Of a stretch of 64,000 nucleotides of DNA, positions 41,232 to 52,118 are shown one piece after another. The notes under the pieces were generated by a model, which was not told the origin of the DNA, did not search any database, and saw nothing but the letters and a program-made list of their open reading frames with translations. The position numbers were made by a program, and so were the translations under genes. The first letter of the stretch is position 1. Each line of letters opens with the position of its first letter. Source of the stretch: Bradyrhizobium australiense (GTDB lineage: Bacteria > Pseudomonadota > Alphaproteobacteria > Rhizobiales > Xanthobacteraceae); NCBI RefSeq assembly GCF_013114825.1, contig NZ_JAAVLX010000013.1, positions 1-64,000 of the forward strand, given 5' to 3'.

Positions 41232-42497
41232 ATGAGCGTCGACGTCCTTACTTTCGGCTGCCGTCTCAACGCGTTCGAATCCGAGGTGATCGCCCGCGAG
41301 GCGGAACGCGCCGGGCTTTGCGATACCGTCGTCATCAATAGCTGCGCGGTCACCAACGAGGCGGTGGCGCAGGCGCGGCAATCGATCCGCCGGCTGAAGC
41401 GCGAGCGGCCGGATGTGCGCATCGTCGTCACCGGCTGCGCGGCACAGACGCAAGCAGAAATGTTCGCCGAAATGGCCGAGGTCGATCGCGTCGTTGGCAA
41501 TGAAGACAAGATGCGGGGCGAAGCCTGGCGCGATGCGCGCGCGGCGTTCGATTTTGGCTTTGACGTCGGGACAAGCGAAAAGATCGCGGTCGCCGACATC
41601 ATGGCGGTCCGCGAGATGGCGCCGCATCTGCTTGACGGGTTCAAAACCGGCCTGCCGCGGGTGTTCGTGCAGGTGCAGAACGGCTGCGACCACCGCTGCA
41701 CCTTCTGCATCATTCCCTACGGCCGCGGCAACTCGCGCTCGGTGCCGATGGGCGCGGTGGTTGATCAGGTCCGCGCGCTCACCGAACGCGGCCATGCCGA
41801 GATCGTGCTGACCGGTGTCGATCTGACGAGTTACGGCGCCAATTTGCCGGGTGCGCCGAAGCTGGGGCAACTTACAAAGCAGATTTTGCGCCACGTGCCG
41901 GAACTGAAGCGGTTGCGGATTTCGTCAATCGATTCTATCGAGGCTGATCGCGATCTGATCGATGTCATTGCGGACGATGAACGGCTTATGCCGCATCTAC
42001 ACCTGTCGCTGCAATCCGGCGACGACATGATCCTGAAGCGGATGAAGCGCAGGCATTCGCGACGAGACGCGATCGAATTTTGCGCCCAGGTGCGGCGGCT
42101 GCGCCCGGGCATCACGCTCGGCGCCGATATCATCGCGGGCTTTCCGACCGAGACCGAGGAAATGTTCGCGCGTTCGGAGGATCTGGTGGGGGAATGCGAC
42201 CTCACTTTCCTGCACGTGTTTCCTTACTCGAAGCGACCGCGGACCCCGGCTGCGCGGATGCCGCAAGTCCCGGGCGAAACCATTAGAGCGCGAGCGAAGC
42301 GGTTGCGCGCCGTGGGTGAAGCCGGATTGCAGCGGCGGTTGGCGTCGGAGGTCGGCGCGACGCGTCAGGTTTTGATCGAAAGCGCGACGCAGGGGCGCAC
42401 CGAGCATTTCCTGCCGGTTGATATCAGTGGCGAGACGCCGGGTGCCGTGATGACGCTGACAATAAAGGGCCACGATGGTGCGCGGCTAATAGTGTGA
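41232..42497 (+). CDS. mtaB: tRNA (t6A37)-C2-methylthiotransferase
   Basis: The 421-residue radical-SAM enzyme converts t6A to ms2t6A at position 37 of tRNAs reading ANN. The N-terminal cluster domain starts VDVLTFGCRLNAFESEV, with cysteines in NSCAVTNEAV and VTGCAAQ. The radical-SAM site is CDHRCTFCIIPYGRG, followed by ADIIAGFPTETEEMF. The C-terminal part (about 355-421) is TRAM-like. It is coupled to dapF. Confidence 0.95.
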   Translation: MSVDVLTFGCRLNAFESEVIAREAERAGLCDTVVINSCAVTNEAVAQARQSIRRLKRERPDVRIVVTGCAAQTQAEMFAEMAEVDRVVGNEDKMRGEAWRDARAAFDFGFDVGTSEKIAVADIMAVREMAPHLLDGFKTGLPRVFVQVQNGCDHRCTFCIIPYGRGNSRSVPMGAVVDQVRALTERGHAEIVLTGVDLTSYGANLPGAPKLGQLTKQILRHVPELKRLRISSIDSIEADRDLIDVIADDERLMPHLHLSLQSGDDMILKRMKRRHSRRDAIEFCAQVRRLRPGITLGADIIAGFPTETEEMFARSEDLVGECDLTFLHVFPYSKRPRTPAARMPQVPGETIRARAKRLRAVGEAGLQRRLASEVGATRQVLIESATQGRTEHFLPVDISGETPGAVMTLTIKGHDGARLIV

Positions 42498-42512
42498 GCC
42501 GCAAGCTCCGCT

Positions 42513-42612
42513 GTGGTCGTCCGGCTTGGCCGGGCGACCCAGAACGCCGCGGCTCCTCGGTTGATCTCTGGCTTCTCTGGAATACTGGATCATCCGCCTT
42601 CGGATGATGACA
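42513..42612. repeat. RPE-related palindromic repeat, variant copy
   Basis: The right arm (ATACTGGATCATCCGCCTTCGGATGATGA) is RPE-like, but the left arm is GTCGTCCGGCTTGGCCGGGCGACCC, a different palindrome. It looks like a hybrid or a second subfamily. It lies between convergent mtaB and the RluA gene. Confidence 0.7.
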
Positions 42613-42646
42613 GCAGTGGTTGGGGCGCCAGTCGCGCCACGAACCA

Positions 42647-43411
42647 CTACTTCCCATTCCACCCACACTTCCGCAACCGCTCGCGCATATGCGTCGGCGC
42701 CGGTGCCACCACGCGCACCGGCTCCTTGTTCTTCGAGATCGGAACCACGATCTCGCGGGAGTGCAGATGCAGGATCGGCTCGCCGAACCGCGGGCCGTTG
42801 CCGTAGATGTTGTCGCCGACGATGGGCCAGCCCATCGCTGACATGTGCACGCGCAATTGGTGGGTGCGGCCGGTCACCGGTTCCAGCGCAAGCCAGGCTA
42901 GGCCGTCGCCGCGACCACAGACCTTCCAAGTGGTGACGGCCTTCTGGCCCTCCGGGTCCGGCTTTTGCCACCAGCCGCGCTCGGCGTTCAGCCGCCCCAG
43001 CGGCATATCGATGATGCCTTCATCCTCGGCAGGTCCGGCCTCGACCACGGCCCAATAGGTCTTTCCGACCTTGCCGTGCTTGAACAACAGGCCGAGCGAA
43101 GCAGTGGCCTTGCGGTGGCGTCCCAGCACGAGACAGCCTGATGTGTCCTTGTCGAGCCGGTGGGCCAGCACCGGCGGCCGCGGCAGGCCAAATCGCAAGG
43201 CATCGAAGGAAGCTTCCAGATTGGCGCCGCCCTTGGGGCCGCGATGCACCGGCAGGCCGGCCGGCTTGTCGATCACCAGCATCAGCCCGTCGCGATGGAG
43301 CACGCGGGCCAGGATTTCGTCTGCCGTTAGTCCTGGAACATCAAAGGATGTCCCGGGCACATCAAGGGATGGCCCGGGAACATCAAAGGATTTGTTGTGA
43401 CTTCCGCTCAT
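42647..43411 (-). CDS. RluA-family RNA pseudouridine synthase
   Basis: The 254-residue enzyme isomerises uridine in rRNA or tRNA. The catalytic Asp is in AHRLDKDTSGCLVLG. Other family motifs are LVIDKPAGLPVHRGP, KTYWAVV, PVTGRTHQLRVHMSAMGWPIVGDNIYG and a C-terminal LHLHSREI. It lacks an S4 domain. Its first 27 residues are a short repeat (SFDVPGPSLDVPGTSFDVPG) of unknown meaning, so a later start is possible. It is divergent from ftsY with 28 bases between starts. Confidence 0.92.
   Translation of the reverse strand: MSGSHNKSFDVPGPSLDVPGTSFDVPGLTADEILARVLHRDGLMLVIDKPAGLPVHRGPKGGANLEASFDALRFGLPRPPVLAHRLDKDTSGCLVLGRHRKATASLGLLFKHGKVGKTYWAVVEAGPAEDEGIIDMPLGRLNAERGWWQKPDPEGQKAVTTWKVCGRGDGLAWLALEPVTGRTHQLRVHMSAMGWPIVGDNIYGNGPRFGEPILHLHSREIVVPISKNKEPVRVVAPAPTHMRERLRKCGWNGK
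43332..43391. repeat. Short tandem repeat of about 24 bases in the 5' end of the RluA gene
   Basis: ACATCAAAGGATGTCCCGGG, ACATCAAGGGATGGCCCGGG and ACATCAAAGGATT repeat almost perfectly. Each full unit encodes about eight residues of the (S/T)xDVPG type on the minus strand. Confidence 0.85.
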
Positions 43412-43439
43412 GGCGCGAAACCGCTAACACGTCCCCGAC

Positions 43440-44387
43440 ATGAGCGATACCACTCCTGGAACCCCCAAACTGAGCTGGTGGCGGCGGCTGTCGAGCGGCC
43501 TGAAGCGGACTTCGAGTTCGCTCGGCGCGGCCGTCGCTGACCTCGTCACCAAGCGCAAGCTCGACCGCGCCATGCTCGACGATATCGAGGATGTGCTGCT
43601 GCGCGCCGACCTCGGCACCACGGTTGCGGTCAGAATTGCGGACGCCGTCGGAGCCGGCCGCTACGACAAGGCGATCTCGGCCGACGAGGTGAAGACGGTC
43701 GTCGCGACCGAAGTCGAAAAGGTGCTGGCGCCGGTGGCGATGCCGCTGGAGATCGACGCGGGGCAGAAGCCTTTTGTTATTCTTGTGGTCGGCGTCAACG
43801 GCTCCGGCAAGACTACGACCATTGGCAAGCTTGCCGCGAAATTGAGTGCCGAGGGCCGCAAGGTGATGCTGGCGGCGGGCGATACGTTTCGTGCCGCCGC
43901 AATCGAACAGCTCAAGATCTGGGGCGAACGCACCAAATCGCCGGTCGTTGCGGGCGCGCAGGGTTCGGATTCGGCGAGCCTTGCATTCAACGCGCTGAGC
44001 GCGGCGAGAGAGCAAAAGCTCGACGTGCTGCTGGTCGATACCGCCGGGCGATTGCAAAACAAGGCCGAGTTGATGAACGAGCTGGAAAAAGTGGTTCGCG
44101 TCATCAAGAAGGTCGATGCGTCGGCCCCGCATGCGGTGCTGCTCGTGCTCGATGCGACGGTGGGACAAAATGCGTTGTCGCAGGTCGAGGCGTTTCATCG
44201 TACCGCTGGCGTCACAGGGCTTGTGATGACGAAACTCGACGGCACCGCGCGCGGCGGGATTCTGGTGGCGCTGGCGGAGAAGTTCAAACTGCCGGTGCAC
44301 TTCATCGGTGTCGGCGAAGGCATCGAGGATCTCGCGCCGTTCACCGCGCGGGATTTTGCTAACGCGATTGCGGGAATTGAAAGTTAG
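43440..44387 (+). CDS. ftsY: Signal recognition particle receptor FtsY
   Basis: The 315-residue GTPase is the membrane-associated receptor for Ffh-bound ribosomes. It has the N domain (about 15-95) and G domain with VVGVNGSGKTTTIGKLAAKL, GDTFRAAAIEQLK, LVDTAGRLQNKAELMNEL and TKLDGTARGG. The long acidic A domain of E. coli FtsY is absent, as in many alphaproteobacteria. It encodes the partner of the ffh product in this same window. Confidence 0.97.
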   Translation: MSDTTPGTPKLSWWRRLSSGLKRTSSSLGAAVADLVTKRKLDRAMLDDIEDVLLRADLGTTVAVRIADAVGAGRYDKAISADEVKTVVATEVEKVLAPVAMPLEIDAGQKPFVILVVGVNGSGKTTTIGKLAAKLSAEGRKVMLAAGDTFRAAAIEQLKIWGERTKSPVVAGAQGSDSASLAFNALSAAREQKLDVLLVDTAGRLQNKAELMNELEKVVRVIKKVDASAPHAVLLVLDATVGQNALSQVEAFHRTAGVTGLVMTKLDGTARGGILVALAEKFKLPVHFIGVGEGIEDLAPFTARDFANAIAGIES

Positions 44388-44397
44388 GTTTTCTTTG

Positions 44398-44494
44398 TCA
44401 TGCCCCGCGAAGGCGGGGCATCCAGTACGCCGCGCCGCTGATCGGGACCGAGACGCCCCGGAGTACTGGATCACCCGCCTTCGCAAGTGATGAC
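44398..44494. repeat. RPE-type palindromic repeat, copy 5
   Basis: GTCATGCCCCGCGAAGGCGG...CATCCAGTA at the left and TACTGGATCACCCGCCTTCG at the right. It lies between ftsY and yciB. Confidence 0.88.
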
Positions 44495-44512
44495 GGCTAC
44501 ACAGGATATGAA

Positions 44513-45115
44513 ATGGACAAGAACCAGCCGCATCCGCTGTTCAAGCTTGCGACCGAACTCGGTCCGCTGATCGTGTTCTTCGTCGCCAATGCGAAGTTCA
44601 ATCTGTTTGTCGCGACCGGCGCCTTCATGGTGGCGATCGTGGCTGCGATGATCGCGTCCTATGTGGTGGTGCGGCATGTGCCCATGATGGCGATCGTCAC
44701 CGCCGTCATCGTGCTGGTGTTCGGTACGCTGACGCTGGTGCTCCACGACGAGACCTTCATCAAGGTCAAGCCGACCATTGTCTACGGCCTGTTTGCGGTG
44801 ATCCTCGGCGGCGGTCTTCTGTTCGGCCGCTCCTTTATCGCGGTCCTGTTCGACCAGATGTTCAACCTGACCCCCAAAGGCTGGCGCATCCTGACCAGGC
44901 GCTGGGCGCTGTTTTTTCTGGGAATGGCGATTCTGAACGAAATCATCTGGCGCACGCAGTCGACCGACTTCTGGGTCGGCTTCAAGGCGTTCGGTGCGAT
45001 CCCGCTGACGATGATTTTTGCAATTGCCCAGATGCCGGTGATCAAGCGCTACCATCTGGAGCCGGCCACGCTCGAGGCGAGCGAGGCGGAAGCGGGGGAT
45101 GTGAGCAAGGGGTGA
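44513..45115 (+). CDS. yciB: Inner-membrane septation protein A (YciB/IspZ family)
   Basis: The 200-residue protein has five to six membrane helices with family motifs LATELGPLIVFFVANAKFNLF, DETFIKVKPTIVYGLFAVILGGGLLFGRSFI and LTRRWALFFLGMAILNEIIWR. YciB proteins affect intracellular septation and envelope integrity. It lies 3' of ftsY in the same direction, with an RPE repeat between. Confidence 0.95.
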   Translation: MDKNQPHPLFKLATELGPLIVFFVANAKFNLFVATGAFMVAIVAAMIASYVVVRHVPMMAIVTAVIVLVFGTLTLVLHDETFIKVKPTIVYGLFAVILGGGLLFGRSFIAVLFDQMFNLTPKGWRILTRRWALFFLGMAILNEIIWRTQSTDFWVGFKAFGAIPLTMIFAIAQMPVIKRYHLEPATLEASEAEAGDVSKG

Positions 45116-45137
45116 TTGGGCCGCTTGTGTGGCTCTA

Positions 45138-45290
45138 CTCCCTCGCCCCGCTCTTGTGGGGAGAGGGTCGGGGTGAGGGGTCTCTCGTCGCAAAGATTGT
45201 CGGTGATGGTGAAAGCCTGCCCGGCCCCTCACCCGAAATTCCCGCTTCGCGCGAATTTCGACCTCTCCCCGTAAAGAACGGGGAGAGGTT
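45138..45290. repeat. Palindromic repeat, family E (CTCCCCTCGCCCCG...GGGGAGAGG), copy 1
   Basis: CCTCGCCCCGCTCTTGTGGG-GAGAGGGTCGGGGTGAGG at the left and CCTCACCCGAAATTCCC...CCTCTCCCCGTAAAGAACGG-GGAGAGG at the right form nested hairpins. A related copy lies at 48198, inside the ccm cluster. Confidence 0.8.
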
Positions 45291-45302
45291 AAGTAAACGG
45301 CC

Positions 45303-45662
45303 TCAACTCTTCTGCTTGGCGATGATCTTGTCCTTGATCTTGTCGTAGGTCGCCTGCGGGACGATGCTCTTCTGCACCAGCTCGTCCTTGCCCTTGTAGG
45401 GGCGGCCGGCAATGATCTTCGCCGAGTAGGCTTTCCCGACACCCGGCAGCGCGTCGAGCTGCTCGGCGGTCGCGGAATTGATGTCGAGCAACTCGGCCTT
45501 CGGCGCGGGCGCCATCTTCGATTCTGAGCCCTTTGGCGCAGGCGCCATCTTGCTGTCGGATTTGGCCGCGGGCTGCGTGCCCTGGGCCATCGACGGCGTT
45601 GCCGTCAGCATGCCGAGCGTGAGCGCGGTGGCGAGAAGAGAAGCGAGCGTGAAATGACGCAT
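45303..45662 (-). CDS. Exported helix-hairpin-helix (ComEA-like) protein
   Basis: The 119-residue protein has a signal peptide (1-26, ending SMA-QG), a short Lys/Ala/Pro linker with two APKGSESKMAPAPK-like units, and a C-terminal double helix-hairpin-helix (LLDINSATAEQLDALPGVGKAYSAKIIAG ... VPQATYDKIKDKI). ComEA-type proteins bind DNA in the periplasm. The domain is clear, but a role in DNA uptake here is inference, since no com genes are adjacent. Confidence 0.9.
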   Translation of the reverse strand: MRHFTLASLLATALTLGMLTATPSMAQGTQPAAKSDSKMAPAPKGSESKMAPAPKAELLDINSATAEQLDALPGVGKAYSAKIIAGRPYKGKDELVQKSIVPQATYDKIKDKIIAKQKS

Positions 45663-45774
45663 ATGGGTGTCCCTCCAAGGACGGTTCAAGTAACACCCCA
45701 AAACTAGCTGCGAATTCGTGGCGGCGCCATGGCTGCGAAATGAACGGCAGATAAAAGCGGAAGATTATTTGACC

Positions 45775-45870
45775 CTCGTGGTGAGGAGCGCGTCTTCGCG
45801 CGTCTCGAACCATGAGGCCCGTGCTACATCCTTCGAGACGCGGCCAAGTGGCCGCTCCTCAGGGATGAGG
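45775..45870. repeat. Palindromic repeat, family F, copy 2
   Basis: CTCGTGGTGAGGAGCGCGTC...GTCTCGAACCATGAGG at the left and CATCCTTCGAGACGCGGCCA...CTCCTCAGGGATGAGG at the right. It lies directly behind ccmG and may mark the end of the ccm transcript. Confidence 0.75.
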
Positions 45871-45876
45871 TCGGTG

Positions 45877-46467
45877 TTACGATCCGTGCAACGCCTTCTC
45901 GATCTCGACCTTCAGCACGCTGTCGAGATTGGCGGGCGTCACCGGCCCGACCAACTTGTAGCGAATGGTGCCGTCGCGGCCGACCACGAACGTTTCGGGT
46001 ACGCCGTAGACGCCCCATTCGATCGAGCCGCGGCCGTTGCCGTCGACGCCAACGACGGTAAACGGATTGCCGTAACGGCCGAGAAAGCGGCGGGCGTTGT
46101 CGGGTGAATCCTTGTAGTTGATGCCGATGATCTGCAGCCGTGTGTCCCTGGCCAGCGCGGTCAACAGCGGCGCCTCGTCGTGGCACGGCACGCACCATGA
46201 AGCCCAGACATTGACGACCGAGACCTTGCCCTTGAACACGGCGGGGTCGAGCCCGGGCACGGGGATTCCGTTATGGACGAGGCCGTCCAGCGCCGGCAGC
46301 GTGGTTTGAGGCGCGGGCCGGCCAATCAGGGCGGATGGAATCCTCGACGGATCGCCGCCGTAGAGCCGCAGCAGCAACAGGCCGGCGATAGCGATGAAGC
46401 CGATCAGCGGCAGCGCCACCAGCCAGCGCCGGCTGCGAGGTTGATCGGATGTTATGGGCGCGCTCAT
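45877..46467 (-). CDS. ccmG: Cytochrome c maturation thioredoxin-like protein CcmG (DsbE)
   Basis: The 196-residue protein has an N-terminal membrane anchor (about 16-36) and a periplasmic thioredoxin fold with the redox motif VNVWASWCVPCHDEAP and the cis-Pro region YGVPETFVVG. It reduces apocytochrome c or CcmH so haem can be attached. Its ATG overlaps the ccmD stop by one base (TGATG). Confidence 0.95.
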   Translation of the reverse strand: MSAPITSDQPRSRRWLVALPLIGFIAIAGLLLLRLYGGDPSRIPSALIGRPAPQTTLPALDGLVHNGIPVPGLDPAVFKGKVSVVNVWASWCVPCHDEAPLLTALARDTRLQIIGINYKDSPDNARRFLGRYGNPFTVVGVDGNGRGSIEWGVYGVPETFVVGRDGTIRYKLVGPVTPANLDSVLKVEIEKALHGS

Positions 46468-46643
46468 CAAACGTCCGTCGCCTGGCGGCCGGACCGCCGG
46501 GTCACGCCGCCGGCCTCGAACTCGCGCAGGCGCTCCTTCTGGAGCCGATAGTCGATGGCGATCCAGACAATGAGAATCAACACGATCGCCGCCACCAGCG
46601 AGTAGGACGTCACGATATAGGAAGCGTAGGGTCCGAGCGACAT
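46467..46643 (-). CDS. ccmD: Haem exporter protein CcmD
   Basis: This short 58-residue gene encodes a single membrane helix (SYIVTSYSLVAAIVLILIVWIA) followed by the family-typical charged tail YRLQKERLREFEAGGVTRR. CcmD stabilises the CcmABC-CcmE complex that loads haem on CcmE. It starts four bases after ccmC and overlaps ccmG by one base. Confidence 0.93.
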   Translation of the reverse strand: MSLGPYASYIVTSYSLVAAIVLILIVWIAIDYRLQKERLREFEAGGVTRRSGRQATDV

Positions 46644-46647
46644 CGCG

Positions 46648-47379
46648 TCACGCTGCCTGCTGGCTGGCTTGCATCATCTGCAAGCTGCGCACGCGCCGGC
46701 GCAGGATTTCGTTGCGCATCGCCGCCAAGTGCAGCGTAACGAACAAAAGCGAAAATCCGATCGCCATCACGAGCAGCGGAATCAGGAATGCCTTGTCGAG
46801 CGACGGACCGCCCATCCGCATCACCGAGGCCGGCTGATGCAGTGTGTTCCACCAGTCGACCGAGAATTTGATGATCGGCAGATTGATTGCGCCGACCAGC
46901 GTCAGGACGGCGGCGGCCCGCGCCGCCCGCGACGGATCGTCCACCGCGCGCCATAGCGCCATCAGGCCGAGATACATCAGGAACAGGACCAGCACCGAGG
47001 TGAGCCGTGCGTCCCATTCCCAATAAGTGCCCCACATCGGCCGCCCCCACAGCGAGCCGGTGACCAGCGCGAGAAACGTGAAGGCGGCGCCGATCGGCGC
47101 GGCGGCCTTGGCGGCGACGTCGGCGAGCGGATGCCGCCATACCAGCGTGCCCAGCGCGGCGATGCTCATGACGCCCCATACAAACATCGAAAGCCACGCA
47201 TTCGGCACGTGGATGAACATGATCTTGACGGTGGCGCCTTGCTGGTAGTCGTCGGGCGCTATCGCCGCCTGATAGAGGCCCACCAGCAGCAGGATTGCGG
47301 TCGCACCTGCCAACCATGGCAGCACGCGCCCCGTCAGTGACAGGAATTTGGTGGGATTGGCGAGGTCGATCAGCGTCAT
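46648..47379 (-). CDS. ccmC: Haem exporter protein CcmC
   Basis: The 243-residue inner-membrane protein has six helices and the periplasmic tryptophan-rich WWD loop (GRPMWGTYWEWDARLTS), with conserved histidines in IMFIHVPNAW and NTLHQPASVM. It presents haem to CcmE. It is followed without a gap by ccmD and ccmG; a 92-base gap separates it from ccmB. Confidence 0.97.
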   Translation of the reverse strand: MTLIDLANPTKFLSLTGRVLPWLAGATAILLLVGLYQAAIAPDDYQQGATVKIMFIHVPNAWLSMFVWGVMSIAALGTLVWRHPLADVAAKAAAPIGAAFTFLALVTGSLWGRPMWGTYWEWDARLTSVLVLFLMYLGLMALWRAVDDPSRAARAAAVLTLVGAINLPIIKFSVDWWNTLHQPASVMRMGGPSLDKAFLIPLLVMAIGFSLLFVTLHLAAMRNEILRRRVRSLQMMQASQQAA

Positions 47380-47471
47380 AGCATCCTGATAGTCGTCAGC
47401 GGCGGGGCAGGCAATGCGGCTTAGTTTGTTTCATATTGCCTCCGCGAGAGTTGATCGGCGTCACGTCATTG

Positions 47472-48140
47472 TCAGTCGAGCCCATGCCGCAGGCTCGCCG
47501 CGGCGGCGAACGGTCCAACCACCAGACTGACCAGCGACAGCGCGCAGAGGATCGAAAACGGTGTTCCAAACGCCAGCGGACCCGTGATAGCCGCCTGCGA
47601 CGCCGAAACGCCGAAGATCAGCACGGGGATCGATAGCGGCAGCACCAGCACCGCGAGCAGGAGGCCGCCGCGGTGCAAGGTCACGGCGAGGGCCGCACCG
47701 ATCATGCCCGTGAACGTCAGCGCCGGCGTTCCCACCAGGAGCGTCAGCGCCACCGCCGATGTCGCCTCGCCGTCGAGGTTGAGCAACAGCCCGAGCATGG
47801 GCGTCGCCACGATCAGCGGCACACCGGCAGCGAGCCAGTGGGCCAGCGCCTTCGCCGCACAGGCAAGCTCCAGCGGCGTCTGGCCCATCACGATCAGGTC
47901 GAGCGAGCCGTCCTCGTGGTCAGCCGTAAACAGGCGGTCGAGCGTGAGCAGGCTCGCCAAGAGCGCGCCGAGCCAGAGGATCGCAGGCCCCAATCGGGTC
48001 AACAGCGCCAGGTCCGGCCCGATCGCGAACGGCATCAGCACCGTGACCGTAAGGAAAAACAGCACTCCGATCAGCGCCCCGCCGCCGACGCGGAGCGCGA
48101 TTTTGATGTCCCGGCGAATCAGCGCGGTGATGGCGGTCAT
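47472..48140 (-). CDS. ccmB: Haem exporter protein CcmB
   Basis: The 222-residue membrane subunit has six helices and family segments LIRRDIKIALRVGGGALIGVLFFL and LDRLFTADHEDGSLDLIVMGQTPLELACAAKALAHWL. It forms the ABC complex with CcmA that drives release of holo-CcmE. ATG 48140 is the sensible start; the frame extends upstream through a repeat. Confidence 0.96.
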   Translation of the reverse strand: MTAITALIRRDIKIALRVGGGALIGVLFFLTVTVLMPFAIGPDLALLTRLGPAILWLGALLASLLTLDRLFTADHEDGSLDLIVMGQTPLELACAAKALAHWLAAGVPLIVATPMLGLLLNLDGEATSAVALTLLVGTPALTFTGMIGAALAVTLHRGGLLLAVLVLPLSIPVLIFGVSASQAAITGPLAFGTPFSILCALSLVSLVVGPFAAAASLRHGLD

Positions 48141-48197
48141 GCGAGGCGCCCCTCTGAACAGTCGGTTGGAGCCCATGGCCATTGCCGCGCAGACGGT

Positions 48198-48372
48198 GCC
48201 CTCCCTCCCTCCTTGCGAGTGAGGGCGGGGGAGAGGGGCAGCCCCGGAAAAGGTATTTGAGGGCTGCGCTTGTTGCGAGTGGCCCAACGGAGAGAGCAGG
48301 TCGTGTGGCACCCCTCTCCCTGACCTCGAGAGCGAGCTTCGCTCGCCTCGGACCCCGCAAGGGGGGAGGGAA
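48198..48372. repeat. Palindromic repeat, family E, copy 2
   Basis: CCCTCCCTCCCTCCTTGCGA...GGGGGAGAGGGGCAGCCCC at the left and CACCCCTCTCCCTGACCTCG...GCAAGGGGGGAGGGAACGG at the right. It is inserted between ccmA and ccmB. Confidence 0.75.
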
Positions 48373-48411
48373 CGGAAGGAGCTGCGCTCGGAGGTAAGAA
48401 ATTCAGCAAGT

Positions 48412-49014
48412 TCACTTCCCACCTCCCATCCGCAGTTCCCTCGCTTCGATCCCGAGTGGGGCATGCGTCGCAGCAACAATGATCCCGCCGCTTGCGAGAT
48501 GGTCGCGCATTACGCCCACGCATAGCTCCTGTCCGGCGGCGTCGAGCGCCGAGGTCGGCTCGTCCAATAGCCAGACCGGCCGTCGCACCACCAGCAACCG
48601 CGCGATTGAAAGCCGGCGCCGCTGGCCGGCCGAGAGGTAGGCCGCCGGCAGATAGGTAGCGTGGCCGAGGCCCACGGCGGTGAGGCATGGGCCGACGTCG
48701 CCGGTCTCACCGCCCAGAAAATCCCGCCAGAACGACAGGTTTTCCGCAACGCTTAGCGCAGGTTTCAGCGCATCGCGATGGCCGAGATAGTGGGATTGCT
48801 CCGGCAAGGTCAGCTCGGTCTCGCCGCCTTCCAGGCCGATCGATCCGCCCGCCGGCACCAGCAGACCCGCGACCAGGCGCAACAGCGAGGTCTTGCCCGA
48901 GCCGTTCGGGCCGACCACGGCCAGCACTTCGCCGGAAGCGGTCTCGAAATCGAGGCCCGAGAACACCGCTCGGCCGCCTCTCACACAACTGATTTGGCGC
49001 CCCGAGAGCCGCAT
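48412..49014 (-). CDS. ccmA: Haem exporter ATP-binding protein CcmA
   Basis: The 200-residue ABC ATPase shows Walker A VVGPNGSGKTSLLRL, the signature YLSAGQRRRLSIARLL and Walker B PVWLLDEPTSALD. Residues CVRGGRAVF at the start are typical of CcmA. The start is ATG 49014. It heads ccmABCDG and is divergent from acnA; the 225-base shared region has an Irr-like element and a GGGTACCG direct repeat. ccmE, F and H are not in this window. Confidence 0.96.
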   Translation of the reverse strand: MRLSGRQISCVRGGRAVFSGLDFETASGEVLAVVGPNGSGKTSLLRLVAGLLVPAGGSIGLEGGETELTLPEQSHYLGHRDALKPALSVAENLSFWRDFLGGETGDVGPCLTAVGLGHATYLPAAYLSAGQRRRLSIARLLVVRRPVWLLDEPTSALDAAGQELCVGVMRDHLASGGIIVAATHAPLGIEARELRMGGGK

Positions 49015-49039
49015 TTTGCTTCGTAACAGCCCTCTGAAA

Positions 49040-49073
49040 TTGGTGGGTACCGTGTCAGAATTTGTGGGTACCG
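49040..49073. promoter_or_regulatory. Direct repeat of (T)TGTGGGTACCG in the ccmA-acnA intergenic region
   Basis: TTGGTGGGTACCG and TTTGTGGGTACCG are spaced 21 bases apart, two helical turns, 26-60 bases upstream of the ccmA start. GGTACC is itself palindromic. This may be an operator, or a trace of an integration site. Confidence 0.3.
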
Positions 49074-49110
49074 CATTGCTGCAGCACGTTTGTCGCTGTG
49101 GCGGCGCTTC

Positions 49111-49123
49111 TAGAAAGATTCTA
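49111..49123. promoter_or_regulatory. Irr/ICE-like inverted repeat between ccmA and acnA
   Basis: TAGAA-AGA-TTCTA is a perfect inverted repeat of the iron control element core bound by Irr in Bradyrhizobium. It lies 117 bases upstream of acnA and 97 bases upstream of ccmA, so it could serve either. Aconitase is an Fe-S enzyme and Ccm handles haem, both fitting iron-dependent control. Confidence 0.6.
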
Positions 49124-49239
49124 TAAGCCCGGAACTTGATGCAGCACACAATCGGCGGCTGCAAGCCAAGAAGCCAGCCTTCCGCTGACGGTGTTAAAAT
49201 ACCCTTGCCGGGTATAACTAGAATTTGGGATTTCCTGAC

Positions 49240-51960
<2,721 letters not shown>

Positions 51961-52013
51961 CGCGGATTTGTGATCGGTGCCTCACTTCGAAGTGAGTAGC
52001 GAGCAGGAGGAAG

Positions 52014-52036
52014 GCGGCCTATGACAAGGCCGCTTT
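52014..52036 (+). terminator. Probable terminator after acnA
   Basis: GCGGCCT/AGGCCGC form a 7-base stem with an ATGACA loop, followed by TTTCG. A perfect 16-base palindrome, CTCACTTCGAAGTGAG, lies just before it at 51981-51996. Confidence 0.6.
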
Positions 52037-52118
52037 CGCGCGTCTGGGGCACGCCTTTGGGATATCAAATCATGCCCCGTACAAATACGGATGGAAAACG
52101 CTACGCCCGGTTCGCACG

